Assembly (NCBI GenBank): GCA_027452045.1
Contig: DAIDHH010000178.1
Coordinates: forward strand, 1-60,713
DNA length: 60,713 nucleotides
Origin: Gammaproteobacteria bacterium
GTDB lineage: Bacteria; Pseudomonadota; Gammaproteobacteria; Steroidobacterales; Steroidobacteraceae
Reading direction: 5' to 3'
Made by a program: the position numbers and the translations under genes. Each line of letters begins with the position of its first letter. Positions within the stretch are counted from its first letter, which is position 1. The notes beneath the pieces were generated by a model, which was given only the letters and a program-made list of their open reading frames with translations, made no database searches and was not told the origin of the DNA. Below, in pieces: positions 1 through 8,033 of this stretch.

Positions 1-1356
1 CTCCCACGGCAGCGAACAGGCGGAACACACGCGCGGGACCAAGCGCTGCGCAACGAAGAGCCGAAGCACATCAGGCGTGCAATAGGCACCGCGCGGGAGT
101 TCGAAGCCCCGTGTCATCTCGAGTCGGGGGACGATCACTGCGGCGTTGTTCGCGTGAATCGTAGTCATGATGAGGTGTCCCGCGGTGGCCATCTCGACGG
201 CGAGGCGGCCGATCGGCCCCTCGCGAACCTCGCCGACCAGAATCACGTGCGGCGCCATACGCAGCATCATGCGCATCGCCTCGCCGAAGGCGGCTGTCTG
301 CGCCTCGACCTCGACCTCATCGCCGCCGATTTCGAGCTGCGGCACAGCGCCCGGAAGTTTGCGCTCTGGCGGATTCTCCGCCGTGACGATCCGCCGGTAC
401 GGCCATCGCTTCTGCAAGCGGACCAGCGTCTCCCACAGCATGGTGGACTTGCCAGAACCGGTTGGCCCACCGACCACGATGATGACGGTGTCGACCTCGA
501 GCGCCTGATCGATGAGCGCGATCTGGTCGGGGAAATAGCCGAGCCTGGCAAGGCCCGCGCCGCCCGCCGGTTTGGGCGGCACCCGAAGCCGTATACCGAG
601 ATGATCGACGGCTTTGCGCGAACCGAGGCCCTCGGCGTACATCAGACGCAACGTCATGAATTTCCCGCCGCGGGACTTCGGGTAACAACCGCCGCGGGCG
701 AGGCGCACGCCCTCGATCCCGCAGCCCGGCGGGAGTTTCTCCGGTCCGATCACGGCGTGCTGAAACTCCGCATCCTTGATGCTGGTGCCGCCGGCCACCG
801 CAAGACCCTGCAGGTTGGCTCCCATCAGAGCGTCCATTTCCGCGGGTGTCACCGAGTCATCCACGATGTAGACGCGATCATCCACGGCGAACTCGATCGT
901 CGCGGGCTCATCCTGCGTCGTGCGGTGCAGATGGATGTCGGACGCGCCGTAGCTCGCCGCCGCGAGCAACAACTGCCGCGCCCATTCCTGGGTATCGCGC
1001 CCGCTGGCCGCAACCGACACGCGCGCCTCGGCCGGTGCGCTCGCACCGCGCAGCTCGCGCAGTTCCTCCGGTTCGCAATAGCGCACGCGAAGACCGGACA
1101 TCCGCGCTGCCGACTCGATGAATGAACTGTTCGCCAGACGGAGCCTGAGCGGGACATAGAGCATCCCCAGCGCGAGGTCGACGTGACAGAGGTGGACGTA
1201 CTCGGGGTTCAGGTATTTGGCGAGCTGTGTTCGCACCTGCTCCACCGTGGCGGCGCGGCCGTCCGTGACGGCAACGGCCTCCTCACCGGTCAGCGACCGG
1301 TCGCGGACCTGGGACCGGTCGCGCCTGGCTACGGCTGTCTCCTCCATAGCTACCAT
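1..1356 (-). CDS. pilQ: PilQ-type secretion ATPase of a type IVB thin pilus (C-terminus cut by window edge)
   Basis: Cytoplasmic GspE/PilB-superfamily ATPase expected to power assembly of the conjugative thin pilus. About 452 residues are visible. An ASDIHLH motif lies near residue 135, a Walker A GGPTGSGKST near 295-305, an Asp box with VGEVREGP and a His box (TTIHANN) near 400, all typical of this family. The start at 1356 overlaps the pilO stop (ATGGTAG); an in-frame ATG at 1347 is an alternative with GGAG nearby. It is the last visible gene of the pilL-N-P-O-Q order known from R64-like plasmids. The reading frame is still open at base 1, so the C-terminus lies outside the window. The VirB11 (TrbB) ATPase of the Trb channel is a different gene at 42841-43809. 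Confidence 0.9.
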   Translation of the reverse strand, partial: MVAMEETAVARRDRSQVRDRSLTGEEAVAVTDGRAATVEQVRTQLAKYLNPEYVHLCHVDLALGMLYVPLRLRLANSSFIESAARMSGLRVRYCEPEELRELRGASAPAEARVSVAASGRDTQEWARQLLLAAASYGASDIHLHRTTQDEPATIEFAVDDRVYIVDDSVTPAEMDALMGANLQGLAVAGGTSIKDAEFQHAVIGPEKLPPGCGIEGVRLARGGCYPKSRGGKFMTLRLMYAEGLGSRKAVDHLGIRLRVPPKPAGGAGLARLGYFPDQIALIDQALEVDTVIIVVGGPTGSGKSTMLWETLVRLQKRWPYRRIVTAENPPERKLPGAVPQLEIGGDEVEVEAQTAAFGEAMRMMLRMAPHVILVGEVREGPIGRLAVEMATAGHLIMTTIHANNAAVIVPRLEMTRGFELPRGAYCTPDVLRLFVAQRLVPRVCSACSLPWE

Positions 1357-2606
1357 CCCATGTCCATCTGCCAGATGCCAGTGTGCGACCAACGCACATC
1401 CACCGTGCGCGCGCACCCATGCGCGGGAAGCTCCCACGACGGCACGATGCCCTCGATCGAGAGCGTCGGGTGCACCGCGCCGCCCGCCCGCCAGCGCTCG
1501 TGCTCGCGTACCGCCCAATCCGAAAGCGCCGCCTCGAGCCGCGCATGGCGCACTTTCCCGTCCGGTGCGCAGCGGACTACCGAGAGCGGGATGACTCTCT
1601 GCGCGGTACGTAGATCGGCCGTCACGCTCGCGCCTGGCGGCGCTGTCGTGGCCAGTGCCCCTGCGGCGCGCCGCCAGGTGAATGATGCCTGATGCGCATC
1701 GCAGACGGCCGAAACCAGTGACCAGCCTGGAGTGCCACCGGGAACGCGGCCAAATGCATCGAGGCAGGCGTGGAGAACACTCTGCACCTCGACTCCGGGC
1801 GGCACTCGGGAAGTGACTGCGGCTGCTGCTGCCGCCGCGCGCAGCGCCGCCAGGCGGCGCTCGGCGCTTTGATAGTGCCGAACGACGAGAAGTCCGCCGA
1901 GCACGAGCGCGGTCACCACCACCACCTGCACGATCCTCACTTTCGTCTTCGAGGCGCGCGCGAGTGCCGTCGGTTCACCCGCCGCCACGCTCGCGAGGCG
2001 GGTTTCGAACTCTTCGCGGCCGAGCGGCTCGAGCCAGTGGATGTCGGCAAACTCGGCATCGAGGGCCGCTTTGGCGGCGCTTGCGTCCTCGAGCGGGACC
2101 AACCGCTCTCCGAGCGGCAGGCCATCGCGGCTCGTGACCGCGAGATACGCCCCTGCTGCGGTCTCGGCCGCGAGTCCCCATCGATAGACGTGCTGCGGCA
2201 GTCCGGCTGCGAACGTCTCAGGGTGCGCGGCGCACACCTGGGAGAGTGCCCGCAGTCCCGGTTTATAGATCGCGCAAATGCCGATGTCCGTACGCTCCTT
2301 CGCGGCATCGCTCGCGACGATGAAGAGCCCCTTGTACGCCGGCAGCAGCGCGGCCTGCTCTTCGAGCCAAGCCCGCGCCTCCCGCGCGCCGACCTGCCCC
2401 TTCGGCGAGGATAGCCAGAGCGTCCCGACGACATAGGTCGCCTTGCCAATCCGCACCGCGACGCTCTCGAGCGGCTTGCCGGCCCCTGCCGGGGGCACCG
2501 GCAGCGCCGGAGCAAACGTGCGGTCCTCAGAACCCGTGGTGGCACGGCCGTCTGTGACGGCTTCGCCGCCCGTGGCGGCCTTCGGCGTCTCCTGTGCATC
2601 CGCCAT
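1350..2606 (-). CDS. pilO: Type IVB pilus accessory protein PilO (PilO2 family)
   Basis: Bitopic inner-membrane protein of 418 aa. An N-terminal cytoplasmic domain with short hydrophobic strands is followed by a single membrane helix at about residues 222-245 (VVVVTALVLGGLLVV) and a periplasmic part. This size and layout fit the PilO2 proteins encoded on conjugative plasmids, which connect the inner-membrane platform with the secretin. The first ~30 residues are Ala/Thr-rich and low-complexity. It lies 4 nt after pilP and overlaps pilQ by 7 nt, so it is part of the pil operon. Identification rests on the strong context plus the general fold pattern; no catalytic motif is expected. Confidence 0.8.
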   Translation of the reverse strand: MADAQETPKAATGGEAVTDGRATTGSEDRTFAPALPVPPAGAGKPLESVAVRIGKATYVVGTLWLSSPKGQVGAREARAWLEEQAALLPAYKGLFIVASDAAKERTDIGICAIYKPGLRALSQVCAAHPETFAAGLPQHVYRWGLAAETAAGAYLAVTSRDGLPLGERLVPLEDASAAKAALDAEFADIHWLEPLGREEFETRLASVAAGEPTALARASKTKVRIVQVVVVTALVLGGLLVVRHYQSAERRLAALRAAAAAAAVTSRVPPGVEVQSVLHACLDAFGRVPGGTPGWSLVSAVCDAHQASFTWRRAAGALATTAPPGASVTADLRTAQRVIPLSVVRCAPDGKVRHARLEAALSDWAVREHERWRAGGAVHPTLSIEGIVPSWELPAHGCARTVDVRWSHTGIWQMDMGW

Positions 2607-2610
2607 GGGA

Positions 2611-3273
2611 TCAGTTCCTGCTCACGCCAGACGGCAGCCGAGACCGGGACGGCGAGATCGGAATGGGGGGCTGGGCGATGGGGCCGCCGACTCCGTACGG
2701 TCCCGGCGCGCTCGCGCCCCCCGAGCCGTTCTCAGCGGCAACCTCACTCGGCGTCAAGTCCTCGAGCAGGATCGGATGAGACAGCCCCTCCGGCATCAGC
2801 CACACGCCGGTCGAATCGATGCGCGTCACCGTGCCGTACCGGGTGACATCGTGGATGCCGACCACGAGCAGTCCGCCGCTCGCGGTGATCAATCGCGCCT
2901 CGGCGCGCCGACCGATCATGATGGCCTCGACCTGCGGCAGGTCGGCGACATCGACCGCGACAGGCGGATGCGCCGAGGCCGGCGCAGGTCTTGCGGACCG
3001 CCCGCCAGCATTGCGCTCCCTCGATGCGAGACTTGCTTGCGCGCGATGCTTTTGAGCCATGAGCAGCACGTTGTTCAGGTACGCCGTGACCGCCTGCTCA
3101 TAGGCGGTATTCGGCGGCGAGTTCAATGGCGGCGTTGCCTGGCGCGGCGCGCCGGCTCCGGCACCACCGGTGCTCAGCGGCGGAGCGGACCGCGCAGCGT
3201 GCTGCGCGCCAGCGACCGCGGCAAGCGAAGTCAATAACATCAGTCCAGAGAGGACGATTGCGGATTTCTTCAT
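2611..3273 (-). CDS. pilP: Type IV pilus biogenesis protein PilP
   Basis: Periplasmic pilus-assembly protein of about 220 aa. The start MKKSA is preferred over an upstream in-frame ATG at 3369 because it begins a clear signal peptide (KKSAIVLSGLMLLTSLAAVAG-A) and has a GAGAGA-like ribosome site. After a Pro/Ala-rich linker there is a compact beta-rich domain at about residues 100-155 (PQVEAIMIGRRAEARLI, then GGLLVVGIHDVTRYGTV), which is the PilP signature: a small domain that links PilO to the secretin. The longer frame would overlap the secretin gene. It sits between pilN and pilO with 17 nt and 4 nt gaps. Confidence 0.82.
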   Translation of the reverse strand: MKKSAIVLSGLMLLTSLAAVAGAQHAARSAPPLSTGGAGAGAPRQATPPLNSPPNTAYEQAVTAYLNNVLLMAQKHRAQASLASRERNAGGRSARPAPASAHPPVAVDVADLPQVEAIMIGRRAEARLITASGGLLVVGIHDVTRYGTVTRIDSTGVWLMPEGLSHPILLEDLTPSEVAAENGSGGASAPGPYGVGGPIAQPPIPISPSRSRLPSGVSRN

Positions 3274-3290
3274 GATTCGTGTCTCTCCTA

Positions 3291-4823
3291 TCAACTCGCC
3301 GTGGCGGTCACGGTCACGACCGTGATGCTCCGCTGGCGCTGGTGCATCCGACCGCCGCCGAACAGCCAAAACTTCGGACTTCCCGTACCCTCGAGCGTCT
3401 TCGAGTCCTGCTGGTTCTTGAACCCGAGTAGCATCACCGTCTGTCCGCTCTGCATATCCAGCGTCTGGTTGAAGGCCGTCTCCGGGTCCTGCGGGATCTG
3501 GATGCTCTCGGTCCCCGAGGTGATCGTCTTGAACGTCGGGGTGCCGATATAGCGAAAGACGATCGACAACACGATCCGGTTGTCATCCGCGACCCGTGGT
3601 AGCACCCGGATCGCCGCCCCTGCGCTGATGTTGCCCGGCATGAGGGTCTGGCTGCCGTAGGTATTGGCGCCCGCGATCGCCGAATCGCCGCTGCTCTCGG
3701 CAAGGTACCCGTAGTTGGTCGCGTCGTTCACCGTTACCACGTGGCCGTTCAGTGCAAGGAGCGAGTTCGAGTACACTTGGCGAACGCTCCCGACCTCGGA
3801 AAGCGCGTTCACCGCGGCTTGCGTGCCGCTGAATGGCCCGTGACCGGCTGAGAACTGGATGGTGGACGGCGTGGTGCCGGAGGCGAGTTCGAGCGCCGAG
3901 GGGGCCGTGATGCTCACCGAATTGAGCCCTTTAAGGTATTTCCAGATCACCGACGGCGCGAGTCCATAGTTCGAGTCGTTGTTCAACGTGACCGTGTAGA
4001 CATGGATGTTGATCTGGACCTGGCGCTGAAGCCGCCGCGAGACATTGCGCACCCAGCGCGCGAACCGATCGACATCCGTGCGCGAGCCGGTGATCGTGAC
4101 CGTCGCCGTGGAAGGATCGGCGGTCAACATCGCGGGCATCGCCACGGCGCGCGCTTCGGAGAGGATCCCCTTCCACACATCCGCGTCATAGGACTCCGAT
4201 GTCGCCACGGAGGACTTCGACGAGGCGCTCCCCATGCTCTGCGTGCCGCCCGCGGCGCCGCCACCGGAGGCACCCTGCCCGCCGGTCGAGTTCTTAGCCG
4301 ACACCGTCGCGGAGGACTTCGTGGCCTCCCCGAGGATGGGTAACTGGAACGTCCGGGTGATCTCGCGCACGATGCGCGCGTGCTCGATCCCGTCACCGCC
4401 CATCTTGTATGTCACGGCGTAACCCATGGACTGACTCGCCGCGGCGAGGAAGCCCGAGCAGTTCCCGCTGTAGGCAATCGGCGGCATCTTCGCCCCCGCG
4501 CTGATCTCCTGAGTGTCGATCGGCACGCCGCAGTTGCGCTCGGCGAATTGCACGGCGTTCAGAAAGCGGCTCTCCACCATGGTCTCGTACACCACGTGCT
4601 TGCGCATCGATCGCGGCGGGGGGATCGGCCGACGGCTGAGCGGCCCGGCGTAGAGGAAGTAGCCTGGCGTCACCGTGAAGGCCGCTTGCGGCCGTGGCAG
4701 CGGCTTGCGGACGGCAGAGACCGGCGGAAGCGCCGAGCCACTCGGTTCGGTGGTGGGTCCGGAGGCGCAGGCGGTGAGCGCGACGGCCGCACCCATTCCG
4801 ATGAGAAAGCGAGCGATTTTCAT
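3291..4823 (-). CDS. pilN: PilN-type lipoprotein secretin of the thin pilus
   Basis: Outer-membrane secretin forming the channel through which the thin pilus exits, about 510 aa. Start at 4823 gives a lipoprotein signal with lipobox LTAC and Cys19, as in R64 PilN. A Ser/Gly-rich low-complexity stretch separates an N-terminal domain from the secretin core, where QVQINIHVYTVTL near residue 270 and AAIRVLPRVADDNRIVLSI near 415 are recognisable. It lies 2 nt after the TcpQ-domain gene and 17 nt before pilP. The 5' extension to 4934 is rejected because it lacks a signal and overlaps the upstream gene. Confidence 0.88.
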   Translation of the reverse strand: MKIARFLIGMGAAVALTACASGPTTEPSGSALPPVSAVRKPLPRPQAAFTVTPGYFLYAGPLSRRPIPPPRSMRKHVVYETMVESRFLNAVQFAERNCGVPIDTQEISAGAKMPPIAYSGNCSGFLAAASQSMGYAVTYKMGGDGIEHARIVREITRTFQLPILGEATKSSATVSAKNSTGGQGASGGGAAGGTQSMGSASSKSSVATSESYDADVWKGILSEARAVAMPAMLTADPSTATVTITGSRTDVDRFARWVRNVSRRLQRQVQINIHVYTVTLNNDSNYGLAPSVIWKYLKGLNSVSITAPSALELASGTTPSTIQFSAGHGPFSGTQAAVNALSEVGSVRQVYSNSLLALNGHVVTVNDATNYGYLAESSGDSAIAGANTYGSQTLMPGNISAGAAIRVLPRVADDNRIVLSIVFRYIGTPTFKTITSGTESIQIPQDPETAFNQTLDMQSGQTVMLLGFKNQQDSKTLEGTGSPKFWLFGGGRMHQRQRSITVVTVTATAS

Positions 4824-4825
4824 GG

Positions 4826-5932
4826 TTAGAACCCGTTCTGATTGCGGACCGTGGACTCGATGACGAGCACTCGATTGCCGGTCCTCGCCTCGACGCGAAT
4901 CGGCGCACCGTTGCTCACCGCCGATTGCGTCCACTCGTGCGCCGCAGCGAGAAAGCTCTTGGCGGTAATGTGAACCGCGACCGGTGCGCGCCAGTCATCC
5001 GCGTACCACTCCACGGTCCAGCCGGCGCGCTTTGCCCAACCGGAAATCGCCTCGCGCATGCTTTGGCCGCGATCGATCGACCACACCTCAAACTGAGGCC
5101 GCGAAGCTACCAGTTGGGACGACCGGGCCGCAGGCGACCGCGCCTTGACGTTCTTCCCGGGCGCGCCCGATTTCTCACCGGAACCGGCATTGCATGAAAC
5201 GTCAGGCCCGGTCGTTCGTGCGAGATCGAGTGTCCCATCGCACAAATGTGCGGCGAGACCGCTGCCTGCAAGCAGCGCACGCAGCGCTGCGGCGCGCGTG
5301 GTCGCAGGCCAGGCGTACACCGCGCGCGAGGGCGGCGAGGAGGCGAGTTTGATACCGGTGCCGACGGGTGCGATGAGCCCCACGGCAACGAGGAAGGTAT
5401 CGGCGCGGCCGGCCGCGATATCCGCGCCCCAGCGGCCGGTCTCCGGAACCGCCCGACCCCTGGCGGCCTCCCCGGCACTTGGCGGGCCGGAGACGGACGG
5501 GTGAGCCGGGATTGCCCCGGCGACGGCAGGAGACGGACCGCCCCCACCCGCCTCCGACCCATGGACCGACTGCGCCGGGGCAGCACTGACGACTCTCGCA
5601 GCGGCTGGACCCCCGTCGACAAGGGACGGGAAGACCCGAACGGTCCCCGTCATCGGATTGACGAGCACGGCGAGCCTGGCATCGGCGAGCGCATCGTCCA
5701 GCGTCAAGCGCCAGTTGCGCTGTCGCGGTCGCCAGGTCACGACCGTCGCGGGATTCACGCCGGGGTCGATCACGAGCGTGCGCTCGCCCGGCACAATCCT
5801 GGCAAGCGCCGTCATCAGGCGGGCGGTGAGGTGCGCGGGAGCTCCGGCCGAACCATGCGCGAAGGCCGGAGCCGACGAGGCCACGCAGAGCGCGGCCGCC
5901 GCGGTAAGCAGCAGATGATTTCGTGTCTCCAT
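4826..5932 (-). CDS. pilL: PilL-like protein with C-terminal TcpQ domain
   Basis: First gene of the pil operon, 368 aa, with a Sec signal peptide (residues 1-25, cleavage near AFAHG). The C-terminal ~90 residues (VWSIDRGQSMREAISGWAKR, then AGWTVEWYADDW) match the TcpQ domain, which in PilL/TcpQ proteins supports secretin placement in the outer membrane. The N-terminal half has a second, weaker secretin-associated beta pattern around residues 50-110. The middle is Ala/Gly/Pro-rich. An ATG at 5932 preceded by GGGGAATGG decides the start. Family-level function is from known pil systems; the precise role here is inferred. Confidence 0.78.
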   Translation of the reverse strand: METRNHLLLTAAAALCVASSAPAFAHGSAGAPAHLTARLMTALARIVPGERTLVIDPGVNPATVVTWRPRQRNWRLTLDDALADARLAVLVNPMTGTVRVFPSLVDGGPAAARVVSAAPAQSVHGSEAGGGGPSPAVAGAIPAHPSVSGPPSAGEAARGRAVPETGRWGADIAAGRADTFLVAVGLIAPVGTGIKLASSPPSRAVYAWPATTRAAALRALLAGSGLAAHLCDGTLDLARTTGPDVSCNAGSGEKSGAPGKNVKARSPAARSSQLVASRPQFEVWSIDRGQSMREAISGWAKRAGWTVEWYADDWRAPVAVHITAKSFLAAAHEWTQSAVSNGAPIRVEARTGNRVLVIESTVRNQNGF

Positions 5933-5994
5933 GATCCATTCCCCAAGTGGGTGTGCGTTGTGGAAAATCCTGTACAGAGCAAGACCCCGCGCGC

Positions 5995-6705
5995 TCAGCG
6001 CTCGGCCGACTCGCGTGCATCGTCGACACCGGTACCCCGCGCGCGCGTCAGCCGCCCCTCGATCGAAACTCGCCGCTCTCCCGCGCGCACGTCGATCACG
6101 GCGCGCCCATAGCGCTCCACGTGAACGGACTTGCGGTCAAATCCGCGGGTGCGTGCCCGAATGCTCACTCGGGTATTGCCGCCGGCATTGACGTAGGCGC
6201 ACGCCTCGCCCTCGGCTAGCAGGCCGACCGCTGCGTGGTCCCACCCGCGCACCGTCACGTGGCTCGAGTCCCGAGCGGTGACCGTGCCGCGCGAGCGGTC
6301 GAGGGAATAGCAATAGCCGCGCGCCTCGCCGGTGAGACGCGCATTCAATGCGCTTCTATCGTGTGCGCGTACGGTAAAGTCTGTCCCATCAGCCGCACTC
6401 ACTTCGAGCGCGGCGCCATCCCGAACGTCAACCTCGGCGCGCGCGGCATCAGAGAGACGAAGACTCACCGACGCGCGGTCGGACAAGACGAGCCTGACCG
6501 CGGCGGCGTCGGCGAGGCCGAGCGAGAGTCGTACGTCATCGCACACCTCGATCAGTGGGTATGCCGTGTTCCCAAGGAGCGAGAGACCGAAGCGACCGCT
6601 ACCGCAGAGCGCGATGTGCGGGAACTGAGCCGCCAAAGCGGCATCGAACGCCGCTTGGTCGCGGCAGGTCACCTGTTCAACCGAGCGCGCCACTGCCGTG
6701 CTCAT
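5995..6705 (-). CDS. Predicted beta-helix repeat protein A (unknown function)
   Basis: 236 aa with start at 6705 after a CGCGAGGAGTG ribosome site. From about residue 55 onward the sequence is a run of 8-10 residue hydrophobic/polar alternations (for example VRLVLSDRASVSLRLSDAA, then VDVRDGAALEVSAADG, VRAHDRSALNARL), the pattern of a solenoid in which each rung carries an Asp/Ser/Ala turn. No signal peptide or membrane segment is seen. A second copy of this type lies at 18266-19018 inside the trb operon. It sits between a PIN-domain locus and pilL, so it may be co-transcribed with the pilus genes. It ends in Ala-Glu-Arg-stop like many accessory genes here. Function is unknown. Confidence 0.65.
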   Translation of the reverse strand: MSTAVARSVEQVTCRDQAAFDAALAAQFPHIALCGSGRFGLSLLGNTAYPLIEVCDDVRLSLGLADAAAVRLVLSDRASVSLRLSDAARAEVDVRDGAALEVSAADGTDFTVRAHDRSALNARLTGEARGYCYSLDRSRGTVTARDSSHVTVRGWDHAAVGLLAEGEACAYVNAGGNTRVSIRARTRGFDRKSVHVERYGRAVIDVRAGERRVSIEGRLTRARGTGVDDARESAER

Positions 6706-6800
6706 CGCGCACTCCTCGCGTTCCGCGCGTCGACGCGGGCGCGCGAATCGAATTCTCTGGGCATCGTTGACCTCGGACATCAAGGACTTGCTTTCGCAAC

Positions 6801-6855
6801 TCCCCCCATTCCCTCCTGCGGAGGGCACGGCCCTGCGGCAGGCACGCTCCTGCGA
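6801..6855 (-). repeat. Dispersed 5'-leader hairpin element, copy near beta-helix gene A
   Basis: On the minus strand this reads as GC-rich hairpin sequence ending in CGCAGGAGGGAATGGGGGGA. It is one of about ten copies of the same motif (small inverted repeat around GCAGG followed by GGAATGGGG) placed upstream of start codons in this window. This copy lies about 95 nt before the start at 6705. No coding role is evident; a leader RNA structure is a reasonable reading. Confidence 0.6.
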
Positions 6856-6911
6856 AAGGCACCCGCCGCACGACGCACGGGCAGCGCGGGGACTGAAGCC
6901 TGCTGCGGCTC

Positions 6912-7190
6912 TTACCGAGAGAGTGAGGAGGACGATTCGCGCGCGCAACGGCGTGCGCGGCGGATCATCACCGGCGCGCCGCCGGGCAGTTCCCATGCGA
7001 CTCCGAAGGAATCGGCGATCTCGCGCACCGCGAGCACGCCGACAACATCCTTCAGCGGTGCGAGCTTCTCGAGTTCGAGAATCGTCCAATCGACCGACAG
7101 GGTGCCTGCCGCCCAACGCTCGAGCACCCCACGGGCGGACACAGGCAACACCCCGAAGCGCGTCGAGACGCTCTTAGCGCTCGAGGTCAT
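6912..7190 (-). CDS. Small protein overlapping the PIN-domain gene, possible partner
   Basis: 92 aa starting at ATG 7190, which lies 17 nt inside the 3' end of the PIN gene in another frame, so translation is probably coupled. A central segment (VDWTILELEKLAPLKDVVGV, then LAVREIADSFGVAW) is gene-like, while the last 20 residues are Arg/Ser-rich. No known antitoxin DNA-binding motif is recognised. In most PIN toxin-antitoxin loci the antitoxin comes first, so if this is the antitoxin the order is reversed. It could also be an unrelated small gene. Confidence 0.5.
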   Translation of the reverse strand: MTSSAKSVSTRFGVLPVSARGVLERWAAGTLSVDWTILELEKLAPLKDVVGVLAVREIADSFGVAWELPGGAPVMIRRARRCARESSSSLSR

Positions 7191-7830
7191 GACTGACTCT
7201 TCCCTTGCGTACGGCACTCACCGCCTTGTGCTGCGGAAAGGATCGCTCGCCTGCCTTGATACACTCCACCACCTCATCCCGTGATGCGATGAGACCGCAG
7301 CGCTCGCAATCCTCAAGAAACGCGAGTGTGGTCTCGATGGTGACATTCATATCGGGCATCTCGAGCTTCGCCTGTTTGAACATTCGCATCAGAGAGCCGT
7401 TGTCGTAGATCACCATGGCGTGGCGGTCCGTCCCCTCGACGTAGTGCTGGATGTACTGGAACGTGGCGAGCTCGCCGATGTTCTTTACCCGCGCCTCCGG
7501 GCTGACGCGCCGCAGCGCCGCGAAGTCCCGCCCGGCGGGCGTCTCAGCGATCTCGAGCCAGCCCCCCTTGCTCCCTTTGTCGATCCACGCCGCGAGCCGG
7601 CCGGCTGCCGCAGGGTACGTGCGTTCGAATCCTGGATGCGTCGCCTCGAGGTAGACGGCATCCGGTACGACCACGTGACCGGAGAATCGCTGCAACAAGT
7701 CGAGGTGCGCGGCCTTGGCAAGGCTCGAGAGCGGACTGGCGTCCGCGGTCACGACATCCACCTTCATCCCGTCCCGCGCCGTTCCGAGCATGATGAGCCC
7801 CCCCGTGAAACGTCTCCTTGCGACATCCAT
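7174..7830 (-). CDS. PIN-like domain protein (possible toxin nuclease)
   Basis: 218 aa. The N-terminal part after residue 22 (MKVDVVTADASPLSSLAKAA, then HLDLLQRFSGHVVVPDAVYLEA) follows the PIN-domain pattern: a first acidic residue in ADAS, a hydrophobic helix and a VPDAVYLEAT strand with the second acidic residue. Further acidic positions (D151 in IYDNGS, and E/D in NVTIETTLAFLEDCE) may complete the metal site. PIN domains are usually RNases, often toxins. ATG at 7830 follows GTGGGGA; ATG 7767 (MKVD) is an alternative that fits the domain border. The 3' end overlaps a 92-aa gene. It ends in Asp-Leu-Glu-Arg-stop. Confidence 0.65.
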   Translation of the reverse strand: MDVARRRFTGGLIMLGTARDGMKVDVVTADASPLSSLAKAAHLDLLQRFSGHVVVPDAVYLEATHPGFERTYPAAAGRLAAWIDKGSKGGWLEIAETPAGRDFAALRRVSPEARVKNIGELATFQYIQHYVEGTDRHAMVIYDNGSLMRMFKQAKLEMPDMNVTIETTLAFLEDCERCGLIASRDEVVECIKAGERSFPQHKAVSAVRKGRVSHDLER

Positions 7831-7878
7831 TCCCCACAGTGCGGCGCCGAGTCCGGCTCGGCGTCCCGCAGCACGGCT

Positions 7879-8010
7879 CTACTCGGGCGCCGATGAGAGC
7901 AGCGCCCTGCCACCACCCCGGCCGCCGGTGCCGCCGCCGCAGGCGGCGAGGGAGACGGCCGCCAGGGCGGCGAGAACCTGGGGTTTCGCGCCAAACCCGC
8001 CGAGCAGCAT
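7879..8010 (-). CDS. Small lipoprotein next to trbI (VirB7/TrbK-like candidate)
   Basis: 43-aa ORF between trbI and the PIN gene. It begins MLLGGFGAKPQVLAALAAVS and has a lipobox LAAC with Cys24, then a Gly-rich tail (GGGTGGRGGGRALLSSAPE). Small lipoproteins next to VirB10/TrbI genes are typically VirB7-like channel components or TrbK-type entry-exclusion lipoproteins, and no trbH or trbK is otherwise found in this trb set. A GGAG lies about 10 nt before the ATG. Assignment is by position and signal only; the short length makes it uncertain. Confidence 0.5.
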   Translation of the reverse strand: MLLGGFGAKPQVLAALAAVSLAACGGGTGGRGGGRALLSSAPE

Positions 8011-8033
8011 GCGGTGAGTGCTCCATGCAGTTC

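Noticed and set aside
154..1125. Plus-strand 323-codon frame at the left edge
   Set aside because: Complement of the PilQ ATPase, which is open to the window edge on the minus strand.
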